Positions 1 to 15,233 of a stretch of DNA of 64,000 nucleotides are shown here, piece by piece. The stretch comes from Dirofilaria immitis. Lineage: Eukaryota > Nematoda > Chromadorea > Rhabditida > Onchocercidae. The DNA lies in NCBI GenBank assembly GCA_024305405.1, contig JAKNDB010000110.1:2232001-2296000 (forward strand), in the 5' to 3' direction. The position numbers and the translations under genes are program-made. How positions within the stretch are numbered: position 1 is the first letter of the stretch; every line of letters begins with the position of its first letter. Below the pieces are notes generated by a model. The model did not search any database. It saw only the letters and a program-made list of their open reading frames with translations, and was not told the DNA's origin.

Positions 1-90
1 TAATTGCTTAAAATTAATTTATAATTTAATTAATAATTTTTCTTCAACTTTTGAAATTTTAAATATTAATTTTTATAGCACTGAATAAGG

Positions 91-3272
<3,182 letters not shown>

Positions 3273-4406
3273 AATTCAATTTTTTTTTTCATTGTTAACT
3301 ATTGGTAGAATTTTATTAGAAAGACTTTAGAATCTCACATCTTTTCTCAAATTCACAATTAATAAGATCTTTATTAATTGAAAAGGAAAAAATCCTTGAA
3401 AATGAATCAAAACTAGTTTTACTGTTGTAAGTTACAAATATTACACTTCTATGCATATTTTACAAAATAATTATGAAGGCATATTATTATTATATTATAA
3501 TGCTCATGCTTAAATCCGAATGTTGCAATTTCATGTTGATATTTTAAGCTACGTTCATAGATTAGTGAAAACATTATTTCTGAAAGCGTGCTTAGAAAAT
3601 CTGACTCATATATGATGAAAATTAACTATATCGGATATAAAAGTTGTTTGATTTTGCATGAATATTAAGTATGGTTATAAGAGTTGTTTAATTTTTCAAG
3701 TTGTTGATTGTTCTTTCAATTGTATATTTGGCATTGGGACTCGCTGAAAAATAAGAGAAAAAGAGCGCTTTGTTTATAGGTATTCTTCGATATTATTTTA
3801 ATTATTATCGCTTATTCTTTTGTCTTTCATCGTTTTTTCTTTTTCAAAACAGTTGATTACATATATTTTTTCTGGTTACAAATAATCCTTAGTACCATTA
3901 ATAAAATATGTTGAATTTTAGTTTTGATAATAATATATTTTGCATAAGACTCTAGATGCTTGAACGAGGAATTTGATTCATTAGTGGGAAAAAATTATTT
4001 GCTGATAACAAAATTTCATGTAAGACGAGAAAAAAATTACCAATACTATTACAACTGTCAGAACATAAAGTGAAATTCATTAATCATGTTCCATCTTCGT
4101 TCGATGAACAGTTCGAAATAGAGTCTTTTGTACTGTCACCATCACAGAATAACTGCAATAATCATTCAAGAATATTTCCAGTTTGTTTTAATTAAATTTC
4201 TAAATTTCAGCAACTTGAGGCTCTTCAATTAAAATGATGGCTAAAGTAAAAGAACTCTTGCTAACGCTGTATTTAAAGTTTTTCAGTCTTAGGTTTCCTT
4301 CGTATGATCCAAACTTTGACCATACGATTAGAAAGCATGATTTTGCAGGATTAATGACTTCGTCAGATAAAAAAAGTTTGTGGATTAGTATATACCTTGT
4401 TTCTGT
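3273..4406. other. Intergenic, convergent 3' ends
   Basis: Lies between the 3' end of the kinase gene (+) and the 3' end of the ABCD transporter (-). AT-rich. The short open frames here have no splice context or recognisable motif, and I see no gene. Confidence 0.6.
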
Positions 4407-7400
4407 TCACGTCACTACTTGACTGTAAAATTTTGAAATCCATGGGACACATCCGATATTTCCTTGTCCATCGTACTGCAAAAGATGAGTGTGAAATCGC
4501 CTAAAATTGGTATTTATTGAAGTGATTCATAAGTTTCCAAACAAAGTCTAATGAAAATACATTTGCAACATTTTCGCACTCTTATTAAGATAAGAATTCC
4601 TTTATTCCAGACATCTATCATAGTGTCAGAAATTAAACTATGGATCGAGAGTAAATTCATGCAGGTGAAATAGTGAATTTTAAGATCCCCAAATCAATAG
4701 CGCTATTTTACCAAAGGCTTGGTCGATGTGACACTGAAAGAAGTGTAAAACCAGCATCTTTCATTGCTTGATAAATTAATGCTTCGATATCTATCGATAT
4801 TGCACTGGTGCATTCATCCAGAAGGGCATACTTTGGCTGATGATAAAAATCCTGGCTAAGCCCAATCGTTGCTTTTCACCGCCTGATAAAACATCGATCC
4901 ATTCATGTTCGCTTTCAAAACCTGTAATTCCATTCCATTTTAAATTATTCGAAAACTTTACAATTTTTGAATTTTCTATCAGAACATGCTGTCTTATTCT
5001 TCTGCCCATTTGCTATTAAATTTCTTTATATTTTTGTCGCTTTTCAGTGATTATATTTGCAAAATATTCAAATCACAAACCTCCTTCACGTTCCACAATA
5101 TCACTCAAATGTACTGTTTTTAAAATTTCCATCAAGGTACTGTCTGTGATACCTTTCCTTCGCATATCGACCAAGGTATCGGGATAAATGATCTGTTTGA
5201 ATTTTTTGATTATTTATGTAATACTGTGCATAAAAGTAATGAATTATAACAATAACAAAGATTAAGTAAAAAAGTAGGTAATGAATGTTGAACGGTAAGT
5301 AATATAAAAGACACTGAAAATTAGTAATTAACTATTTTTGATGTTAGAAATTCGGAATAAAACTTAAAGTCAACGTTCAAAATATATAATGAGGATGAAT
5401 GAAATTAACTAAAATCGATCATAATTAAATATGTTTTAAATTTTAATGAGCCAGCAGGAAGCAATAAATTTACAAGTTGAATTTTTGCCATCATTTTTAA
5501 AATTGAAATAAATAGAAGACAAAAATTAAAATGAATAAATCATAACTTACTTCATACATTCATCGCGGCAAATAATTTCCGAACTTTCCAATTAAGAGAC
5601 ATGTTTATTGGAAATTAAAATGATAAATATTACTTACCAACCTGTTCTCTTAGACTTCCAAATGTCATATAAGGTCGTTGCGGCAAATAATACATTTCTG
5701 TTTTCGGCGGTAATTCTAATCGTCCACGATATACTGGCCATAAACCGCCAAGGATTCGAAACAGTGAACTTTTCCCACAACCATTTGGACCAGTGATGAA
5801 TAAATGCATGCCAACATGAATCTATCATATATATATATATAATATCAAAGAAAAAATTAAATTTATATTGCTTAGAAATTTCCGAATTTATAAAAATGTA
5901 GCTAATCTTTATATTTCCTTTCTCTCTCTCTTTCCTTCTCTCTCTTTTTTTCTCTCTCTCTTTCTCCTTCTCCAGTTTTTTTATTCAACACTTATATCAG
6001 TCTTTCATTCTTTATTTTGTAACTTAAATTGGATATCTTAATTTTATCGAATTCCCATTTAAAAAACCTATTTGAATGATATTTTCTCTCTGTTATCAAC
6101 TTTTATAAGCTTTCTTATCGCTCATTTTGCAAGATCTAGACACTAGCCTAGCGAACAAAAGTTTAAATGCATACTAGCCTATTAATAAAAGTCCAGATAT
6201 ATGTTAGCCTAGCAAATGACTAATATTTGCTCCATTTGGAATTGTGTACAAAAAATACGAAGAAATTGGAAAAATAAAAAATAAAATATGGACGCTTCAA
6301 AGATTACTTTTTCTGCATTAAATGATAAAGTTATAAAAATGATTCAATTTAGAAAAATATAAAAATAGGCCAGATATAAATATTTTCTACAAACTTCAAT
6401 ACTGAAATTGTTGACGATGACGTTGCCAGTCGGCGTAACAATGGATACATCGCATAATCTTACAGCGTCATTTGTTTGAAGAATCTGACCTGCAAATTCT
6501 TCAAAATATACAGGACAAATAAACAATTTAGTAATTGGAAATAAGAATATATGATTAATATGAATATAAGGTTTTTTTTGTCAAGTTTTAGATAAGATTT
6601 CACGTACGACTTCAATTCGATAAATTGAACTTGAATCAGTATGTAATTATGAAAAACAATTACCACGTATTTCAGTATTAAACTGTTCTACTTTGTTCTT
6701 ATTCACGTTTTCCAGAGTTTTTCTCGAATAAATTTTTGTTGTTTTACATCGTCAAAAACTTTGAACATATGATAAATACGTGATACATATCCAGTTAATT
6801 CAATCATCTGAAAGTATAAATATTTTAGAATAAATAAAAGATTTTTTATAATGGAGTTCATATAAAACAGATCTATGTAACATTCTCACGAAAACATTTC
6901 TCGTGCATGCCTCCACGCATTTCTTTACGATTTTCAAATAGATTCGCAAATGGTCGCCAGAATAAACATAATTATTTTTGATATTTGCATGAAAAACATC
7001 AAAAATTTGAAATTATTGGAAACCTCTTTAGAGGAAGCCATCAATTTTTCAGCGGCATTTGCCACAACAGTCATCAAACTTTTTGCAGTCATAAAACTTC
7101 CTGTTCGATCACCCACTTTTAGTCCCGCTGAAATCTGGAAGATAAGTGAAAAATAATTATCAGACTACCATTTTTATCTGAACCAAAATTTTTCTACATA
7201 AAAACTAATATTGTAGCATTCTTTGAAAAATATTTTAGAAGTGTTTCTTTTCCAAGAAAATTTTACTTATAAAATAATTGTTAGAACTTACGCGATACTT
7301 TGGTAGATTTTGCGGTGAATATCGGTAAAGCAATCATAACCATACCAGTAGCCGCCCACATATATTTCAATAAGTACTGTTCCGCCATAACATACGGTAT

Positions 7401-10097
7401 ATTCTTCAGGCAGATTAAATATGCATGTCGTTGAATATTATTAAATGCTTTTAGGAGACAAATTTTTTCAGTCTGAAAATTTATTTTATCACTTTCTGTG
7501 CCAGCATTTATTAAACTTACATCTTGCTAATTACTATTTGATGAATTTAATATGCAATTGAAAATATAACAACATTTCGGATACTTTAGATAACATTCAT
7601 TTTAAATCGACAAATAATAAATATTTAAACTATACGATATTTTGTTTCTGACCTCATGACCTCTATAAAGTGCAACTTCCTCGGAATTCGAAATAAGACG
7701 TGAATGTAAAAACGCAGCGAGCCTTTCTTTTTGACTCTTCCAAAAGCAATTCACTGAAGCTGTAACAAAAGTAGGAATGATAAATTAATACGCTGATAAT
7801 GACCTATTCAACAGTCAAAAAATTTTCTTTATTTTGTGGAAAAAAATGAGAACAAAAAAAAAAGTGATTAAAAGCTCACTTGGGTGATATGTATCGTAAC
7901 AGTCCGGCAGTACTCATTAAAACACTAAGGCCAATGATGAGCAAAAGGAATATACCTGAACCAGACTTTGTCTCCTTCAATTTATGTACCAACGTCATCC
8001 TGAAATTAATATAATTTAAAATTCTTGAATAAGTAGACAATGATGAACTTTTCAAAAATATAGTTTATCACGGCCTATGGAGTTTAGATAGCTCCTGAAA
8101 TTTATTGATATTGAGTGGAGATTTTAAGTTTCCAAATTTTAAATATTAGAATGAAATGTAAACTAAAAAAAGCACCCTACGAAAATGATGTCGAAGAATG
8201 GCTTAAGAATCAATGAAAAAGACGTGATATTGTTTGACAAAATGCCATAATATCATCTGTCAAACACTGATCGACATTTTTTAATCGTCCATCCAAACTA
8301 ATTACACGATAATATGTACAGTCCTGAAAACTTTTATAGTATACTACATTAAAAAAAAAGTTTGATTTTATTCTACAATGGTAAAAAAACTGTTCCAGAT
8401 TTTTCTTTGCAATTTTAAAATCTAAAAATTAAGGATTTGAAATAGAAATAACTGTGCTTTGATTTTAGTGTGAGAATTCATTTATTGACATGCGAAATTA
8501 ATAAGACATTTTAAGCAAGTAATCTGAATAATGTATTAGATTCGTAGAATATGTATTTGTCCGATAAGTTCATTAGTTGGAAAAATTATTGATTTGCTAA
8601 AAAGAAATAATATTCGATTAAAAACACACCGACAAATATTCATTATAAGCATGTTGAGTAAGGCGTGCACGAAATGCTATTGCAACATAATTTTCCATGA
8701 ATCTGAAATAGATCATTTTAAAATTATTCAATCAAAATCATTCATTTTCAAATTTTACATTTAAGAAATTCAAGAATGTTCATAATGTTTCAAATCTTAA
8801 TTTCATCGTTAAAACGCAACAGAAATAATTTTTGTAAGTAAGCTATAAGTTAAAATCATATTTAAATTATATTAACGGCTTATATTTTCTCCCATTTTCT
8901 TCCTCAAGCAATGAATCGGATATTTTTGTTATAAATATTTTTCATTTAAATTAAATTGAATTAAAAAAATAGATATTACGATTGGATTTAATCACTCAAT
9001 TTGAATTGCCGATCAGATGGATTATTATTACTGTACTTTGGTAATTTAGAGGGATGAAATCAATTGAAAATCAAAATTATCTAATATTGCTTCGGAAAGA
9101 ACAAAAATTATGAAGAGTTGAAATCTCAGTTAAATTTATTGAAGTAAAATATCAATAAATGCTGTCGATCAGTATCATAGATTGTAAAAGAAAAAAAAAA
9201 AAAAGAAGAGATGGCATACTTAATCATACTGTTGATAAATGTAGCAGGTAATGCTACTAGAAACCATTTAATAAGATGATGAATAAATGCAGTTGTTTTT
9301 TTCGACAATAGTTCGAATCAAATAACCTTCCAAAGATGCTACATAAATTGACAGAAGTGTCCTTGATAACAATATGACAGAATAAAGTGCTAAATTTCAT
9401 TGAAACATGAATTTTAATATTACTAAAATATTTTTTATGACCAATTGATTAATGATAACAAGTTTCTTGTTGACGGAAATTATTTCATCCCCGTTAAATT
9501 AGAGATTTTTCAAATTAACCGAATTACATTAAGAAAAAAAAAAAAAAAAGAAAACTTACCTATGAGTAATGTTTCCTTACAGTAAAACGCGGAATAATAA
9601 TTTTTAGCAAAAATGAAGCTTATTTAGAAACGCTGTATTTACAATATTAGACCACTTTGGTAATTTCCAATTTCTCACATTTTTTGTTCTAAATTTGTGA
9701 AAGATATGTAGTGCCATGTAATGATGTAACAGGGTATGCATCAACAACCCAAAACGAGAAAGGAAAATAGGCACAATGGAACTATAATACTATTATCATC
9801 CGTCATAACTTAAAATGTTAATTTTAAAATTTCAAATTTATTTTTCTAATCTCTGAGTAATCATATTTTGTGTCCATTTCAAAGATCGAATGAGGAAATG
9901 ATTAGCTTAAGGTAGATAGGAATAAAATTGATATTTATTAGTTATTTTTTTATTTAAGATTGATAATTTACCTGCTTTCCTCACAATATTTACAAATGCA
10001 GCAACAAAAGAAGTGAAACGATTGTAGTAGCGCCATAAAATAAATGATTCATTGAAGCGTTTCCAGAAACATGCTGGAACTTGGATAAAGCAACCAT
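4407..10097 (-). CDS. Peroxisomal ABC half-transporter, ABCD1/ALDP type (pmp-4-like)
   Basis: Imports very-long-chain acyl-CoA into peroxisomes in this family. Fifteen exons, 5' to 3': 9972-10097, 9560-9632, 9220-9389, 8630-8702, 8181-8323, 7880-7999, 7653-7759, 7292-7472, 7024-7127, 6664-6807, 6395-6489, 5642-5821, 5081-5192, 4712-4921, 4407-4500, about 645 codons, as expected for a half-transporter. Seen: membrane domain segments such as [15 protein letters not shown] and [14 protein letters not shown], Walker [16 protein letters not shown], signature LSGGEKQR, Walker B LLDECTSA and switch SHRPSLW. The sequences RILGGLWP and [10 protein letters not shown] favour ABCD1/2 over PMP70. The frame is broken at nine or so homopolymers (A3 at 9994, A5 at 9609, A4 at 9584, T7 at 9296, A5 at 8216, two in 7653-7759, T4 at 6708, A5 at 4844). 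Correcting each by one base restores both homology and intron phase. The junction 8181/7999 is also off by one. The start ATG (10097) is plausible but not proven. Confidence 0.93.
5921..5976. repeat. CT-rich microsatellite in ABCD intron
   Basis: Imperfect (CT)n/(TTTC)n tract, polypyrimidine on the + strand, in the intron between the Walker A exon (5642-5821) and the exon at 6395-6489. On the coding (-) strand it is polypurine, so it is not a splicing polypyrimidine tract for this gene. Confidence 0.85.
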
Positions 10098-13000
10098 GTT
10101 TGAAGGTAATATATTTTAAATACTATTTGAGCCGGATAATAACAGTTATGAATTAATATGGCATTTTCCTGCAATGATAATCCAATCTTAAATTATATGC
10201 TTATCATTTTTTTTTTCGTTTTTGAATTTTTCAATTGACAAAATATTCAACAAAACAATACAATAGAACAACAGAATGATATGTAAAGATGAAATATGTA
10301 TCTATTGATGGCATTTTCAATCATTAAATAAATCACATAATTAATTACTGAGAAATTAGGATTAAAAATATAAAAAATTGGAATTACCGTTGAAAAGCAA
10401 TTAAAAATTTTCCACTTATTAGTAAACAAAAAAAGGAACTTGTTATTGAACAATTTTAATGAAGAAATTTTTATGACAGTTAGTGAAATTAAATATGATA
10501 AATATGAGGAAGATAGCGTTTAACAGCAAATAATAGAAATTTCAACGGTGTTGATGAAATAGATATGAAAACACGAAGGAAGGCAGATGTAGTATAATAG
10601 AAAACAAGTTTGATAAGCCTTCATGAATGCGAGGGCACTCTTCGTTCATCGTTCTCGTCTTTCTCATACCAATATTTTATAATATTTTCTCTCGAGATTC
10701 TAAAAATTGTATCAATAATAAAATAACTCAACAAAATTTTATTGATTGTTCACATTTATAAAAACATTGCTCAAGCATTACTAAACTGTACATTTTGTAA
10801 AAAATTAAAAAAATATATTAAACGTTATTTGTTGATTTGTTGACTGATAGTACATTGCAATGAATACTTATTTATTCATACAAAAATGATTCTAAATAAA
10901 AACTTCATTCAAATGTTTACATTATATATTTATCTCTTTTAATCTTAATATTCCGAAATATTTAAAGTTATAAGGAAATTCTAAGCCTTTGTAAGTATCC
11001 CAGCACTCTTCATTTTCTTTTTCTTTCTGCTCGATACACTGATAACGAATTTTATCAAATAAACTGTAATACCATTTTCAACGTTTTTTTATCATACATA
11101 TTATTTACTTCTATTTATTCATCATTCATATATATATACATAAACAATATATATATACACAAAGTAGATATTTATGTCCATATACATATATATATGGAAG
11201 CTCGAAAATGTCTATTTTGTTCGCTAATTGTTTTTATATAAGATTGTTTGCAGAACTGGAATATGAGCATAATAAAACTGATCAGATGACGAGTTGAAGA
11301 AAAAACTAATTAATGTAAATAACGATTACGTATATATGTATGTGTGTGTGTATATATTACATATATTTCTGCTTCTAAAAATTTTTAATATATATTTCTG
11401 TCTTTAATCATCAAAAACAATTTGTTTATAAACAAAAATTGAATACATAAAAACATACTTAAATATAAAATTGTTTGAAAACAAATGGATAAAATTTGAT
11501 GTTGAGTCCATATTTTGTAAGAAATTATGACACCTGCATATCTACAGACGATTTGATTTTTAGGATACCTATAGATAATTTGATTTCAAAGGTTGCCAAA
11601 GCTAAATGCAGGGTTGAAATGAATTCAGCATAAAAGACTACTGGACTTCCTCTTTTTTGAAATTCATAAAATCCGTAAAATTCAAACGTTATGCTCCGCT
11701 GTTTGGTTTTAAAATAAGAGATAAAATCTTTGTGATCTATTTTCTTCTTTAAAGAGAAAGATTAACTTTCAGGTCTCAAGGAACTTCCAAAGAAAAATTT
11801 TTGAATAATAATTTGACAAATCCAAGCAAGAACTTGCAATTTCTGGGAGACTATTTTTTGAAGATAATACCTTCCGTTACAGTTGTCGCAATTTTATCGA
11901 TTGCATAAAAATTACTTGCTTTTATCTTCTTAAATTAATCAAATGAAGAATATGTTATTATCCCTATTTTGTTGATATTATTTTACTATTTTTCATTTAC
12001 ATTTTACTCACCTTTGTTTTGAAGAAAATCAAATTGTGAAAATGAAAATAGAACGTTTTATTAACTATAAGCTTGCTTGTCATGTGTTAAACATATAATC
12101 AATCTTGGTATAATTAACTGAAACATCAAATCATTATTAAGCATATGGTATTGGCGAGAGCTTCAATGAATTTAAAGTATATTTTGAAGCATACAAAAAT
12201 AATCAAATACGCCTTATAATTCATTCAATTAGACTCTTGGAATTTTATTTAAAACACAGGATTATTGTATGTATAATATTGTATATAAAAATAAGCATTG
12301 CGAAGATAGTATGCTTATATAATTATCTAATATTCTTAATTCCTCTTCAGTATCGAAATGCTAAAGCTTATTAAATTTATATGCAAGGTTCTGGAACTGT
12401 AAATGTACTAACCAATTAGATTATCAAATATTCAACTATTTATTTTTATCACTACTGTTGAATGTTTTTATTGTTAGCTTTCTTTTCGTCCTCTATCGAC
12501 AAACAAATTTCAAGCTGATTTTTTTACTATGGACAAAAGAAACGAAAATTATTTCAAAGTTTAATAACAAATAGTTGGGGGTAAAAGTTCTAAATGAATG
12601 TATTACACTATTAACGAAAATGTGTTATAATGTTTAGCCAAGGAATATCAATCATTGTTACGGTGAAGCCCAAATTGGAAAGGAATATATGAATGTGGTT
12701 TCAATGGTATCGCATTTTTTGCTCGTCTTATTTATTGTGATGTAACAAAATTGATAAATATTTGAGCAAATATGTTTTTATGCTTCGGCAGTTTATGAAT
12801 ATCAGTAAGAATATTAATCAAGTTTTACTGGAACAAATGTGGAGCAGCAATTGGAGCTAAAGGAATGAAATAAAGTTATTAATGATAGATAGAAAAAACT
12901 AGAGAATAAATGAAGGATTTAAAATTGAACGATGAAAATTGGATGTGGAATCAGAAGTCGAGTATGAAAACTAAAATTTTGCATTAGAAGCCAGATTTTA

Positions 13001-15233
13001 GTCGTCAAAATGAAATTGAATTTGTTATGGATTAGAATATTATTATAGTGTTTAAGTTTAACACTGGTCCGAAAGTTTTGAGTTCTCGAAATTTTCGCTG
13101 CATGTTTGCTATGCACACTGTCTAGGCAACAGCTAGAGATATTAAGGTGAAAATCAACTTAATTCTCGAAACTTCTTAGAGCAATTTTTGAATATGAAAT
13201 TTGGAATATAATTGCAACATTTATTTCCGTGGGGCACAAATGAATTGGAACATGTCGTCAGCAACTTCCGATTATGTACATCTTTTCAAGAGAAACAAGG
13301 ATTAATTCAGATGTTATCAAGATTTGAGAGTGCAATCTCGAAATCCTTCGACATAGCCCAAATTTTCCTTTTCTTTTAATTTATCACTTTCATTCGATTC
13401 AAAATCCATCTTAACTTTAAATTATTACATCGTGTAGAGATATTTGTTGGCGTACTAACAGCTATTGTTGACAATTCACTGATTATTAATCTAGAAAAGA
13501 TCTATAATATACAGTTATAGAATTTTAGTAGCATTCAAAAGATATTCTATTTTTGATTTCTTAACTTTTCAAACGCCATATCCTTCATGATAATAAATTA
13601 ACTCAATTTCTTCTGTGGGTTAAGACAAAAGTTGGTGCAATTATTAATATTCTTATTCTTCAATTTAGTACTTTCAAAGAAAAAATTCATCAAAATTGCA
13701 AAACTAATAACGGTAAAGTTACTTGAAGTTCTTTATCCATCGAACAAGATGAGGAACATAATATAATAAGCCTCTATTGATAAACAACTGAAAGGTTTTT
13801 CGGAAATTTGATTATGAACGTAATGTCCGTTCTAGACATATTTCAGATATATCCGGATTTATCTTAAAATGGATAGATCGATAGTGGAATAAATTTGAAA
13901 TGAAAATGAATTTGACGAAGAGATAAGATAAAGGAGTCTTCTCCGTGCTAAGCCAATTCTAGAAAAAAAAGTTTTTGATGAAGGAGTCTATTTAATATTC
14001 TAAATAGTGAAATAAAAAAATTAGCCATACTAATTTGAAGTTAGAAAATTTCGAAAATTTATTAATAGTCGCTCGTGACGTAAAAATCAATTTGCTGTTT
14101 TGAAACGATTTGAAGAATCAGTCAAATAACAACATCGAATCACAATAGTGGATTTTTTTGTTTACTAAAATTGTTGAAAATTTAGTGCCATTTCTACCAA
14201 AAGAGCTCCGAACAAGAAGTCGATTAAAATAAAAAACACTCATTCTCTATTATTTCCCACGCTTTTAGTCGATTTCAGTTCCGCTTTTTCCGTTAATGAT
14301 TAATTACAAATGATCTCAGTTAAGAATGATATGATAAATGATAGGCATTATTTCAATGCCAATGGAATGCAAAAAAGAAGAAAGCATCCTCCCTCTCGCA
14401 TTAATTTGCAGAATAAATGGAAGAAAAGAATAAAACATCTAACCATAGGAAAACGTTTCTTCTGAGCTCATGCAAATAATTTCCAAAATTACGAAAGTAT
14501 GCACAACAACTCAGGCCGATGCACCATTTTTTCTAAATCCATTCCTACATATATATAACTTATGATCAACAGAGTACGTCTAAAACATAAATTTTACCTG
14601 CATGACGGATTTCTCGACTACCCGATTATGGGTGATGAAACTCATGATAACCCGTAGATTTGCTCGGTTTCAAAACACAATGAAAACAATAAAACTCCTT
14701 TATTTCCAAAAGTTAGAGAAATTATTCAGGCTGAGTGATTCTTTAAAAACAATTCGAATTTAATTTCAAAACAACGATTTACAATACTTTAAAACAGAAA
14801 CAGTTGTTTGGACTTGACATTAATAATAGATATGAGCCCAATAAGAAACAAATTCTAACTCGATAACATGAAAAAACACAATATTTTTGATAAATACAGT
14901 ATTCTTTTCTCATATATCACAAGTGCATTTTTAATCATTGATCTTCTGACTGAAAAAAAATAAATAAGTTTAACCTTATTTTTCTTTGTCTTCATGTATC
15001 AAAAATCTTTTTCTAATTTGTCTCGTAAAACAAAAATTTCTCACATATAATTTGAAAAATCTTAAGTGCACAAACTTACGAAATTTTCGTTGCTACTTAA
15101 TTACAGTAAACGGTTACCCCGATTGCCAGTACAACTTCGTTAAAACAATCGTTACGGTAAACATGACTTTCGAATGACGTTCACATTTCTCGCATTCAGT
15201 TATTTATTTCAAATTAATGGTTCAGTATAAGGA
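10098..15233. other. Gene-poor interval
   Basis: About 5 kb of AT-rich sequence between the 5' end of the ABCD gene and the 3' end of the MULE-derived gene. It holds (TA)n/(TATG)n tracts at about 11120-11200 and 11330-11360. A slightly more complex minus-strand stretch at 14597-14645 reads as a possible small exon (starts ATGAGTTTCATC, ends ATGCAG before GTAAAA), but has no partner exon I can identify. I saw no other coding signal or RNA gene. Confidence 0.5.
11120..11365. repeat. TA/TG microsatellite cluster
   Basis: Runs of tatatata, acatatatata and tgtgtgtgtatata separated by AT-rich spacer. Simple-sequence DNA with no other structure noted. Confidence 0.75.

Noticed and set aside
4407..10097. 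Calling the ABCD gene a pseudogene outright
   Set aside because: Frame breaks sit only in homopolymers, and all splice sites and catalytic motifs are intact, so consensus error is at least as likely.
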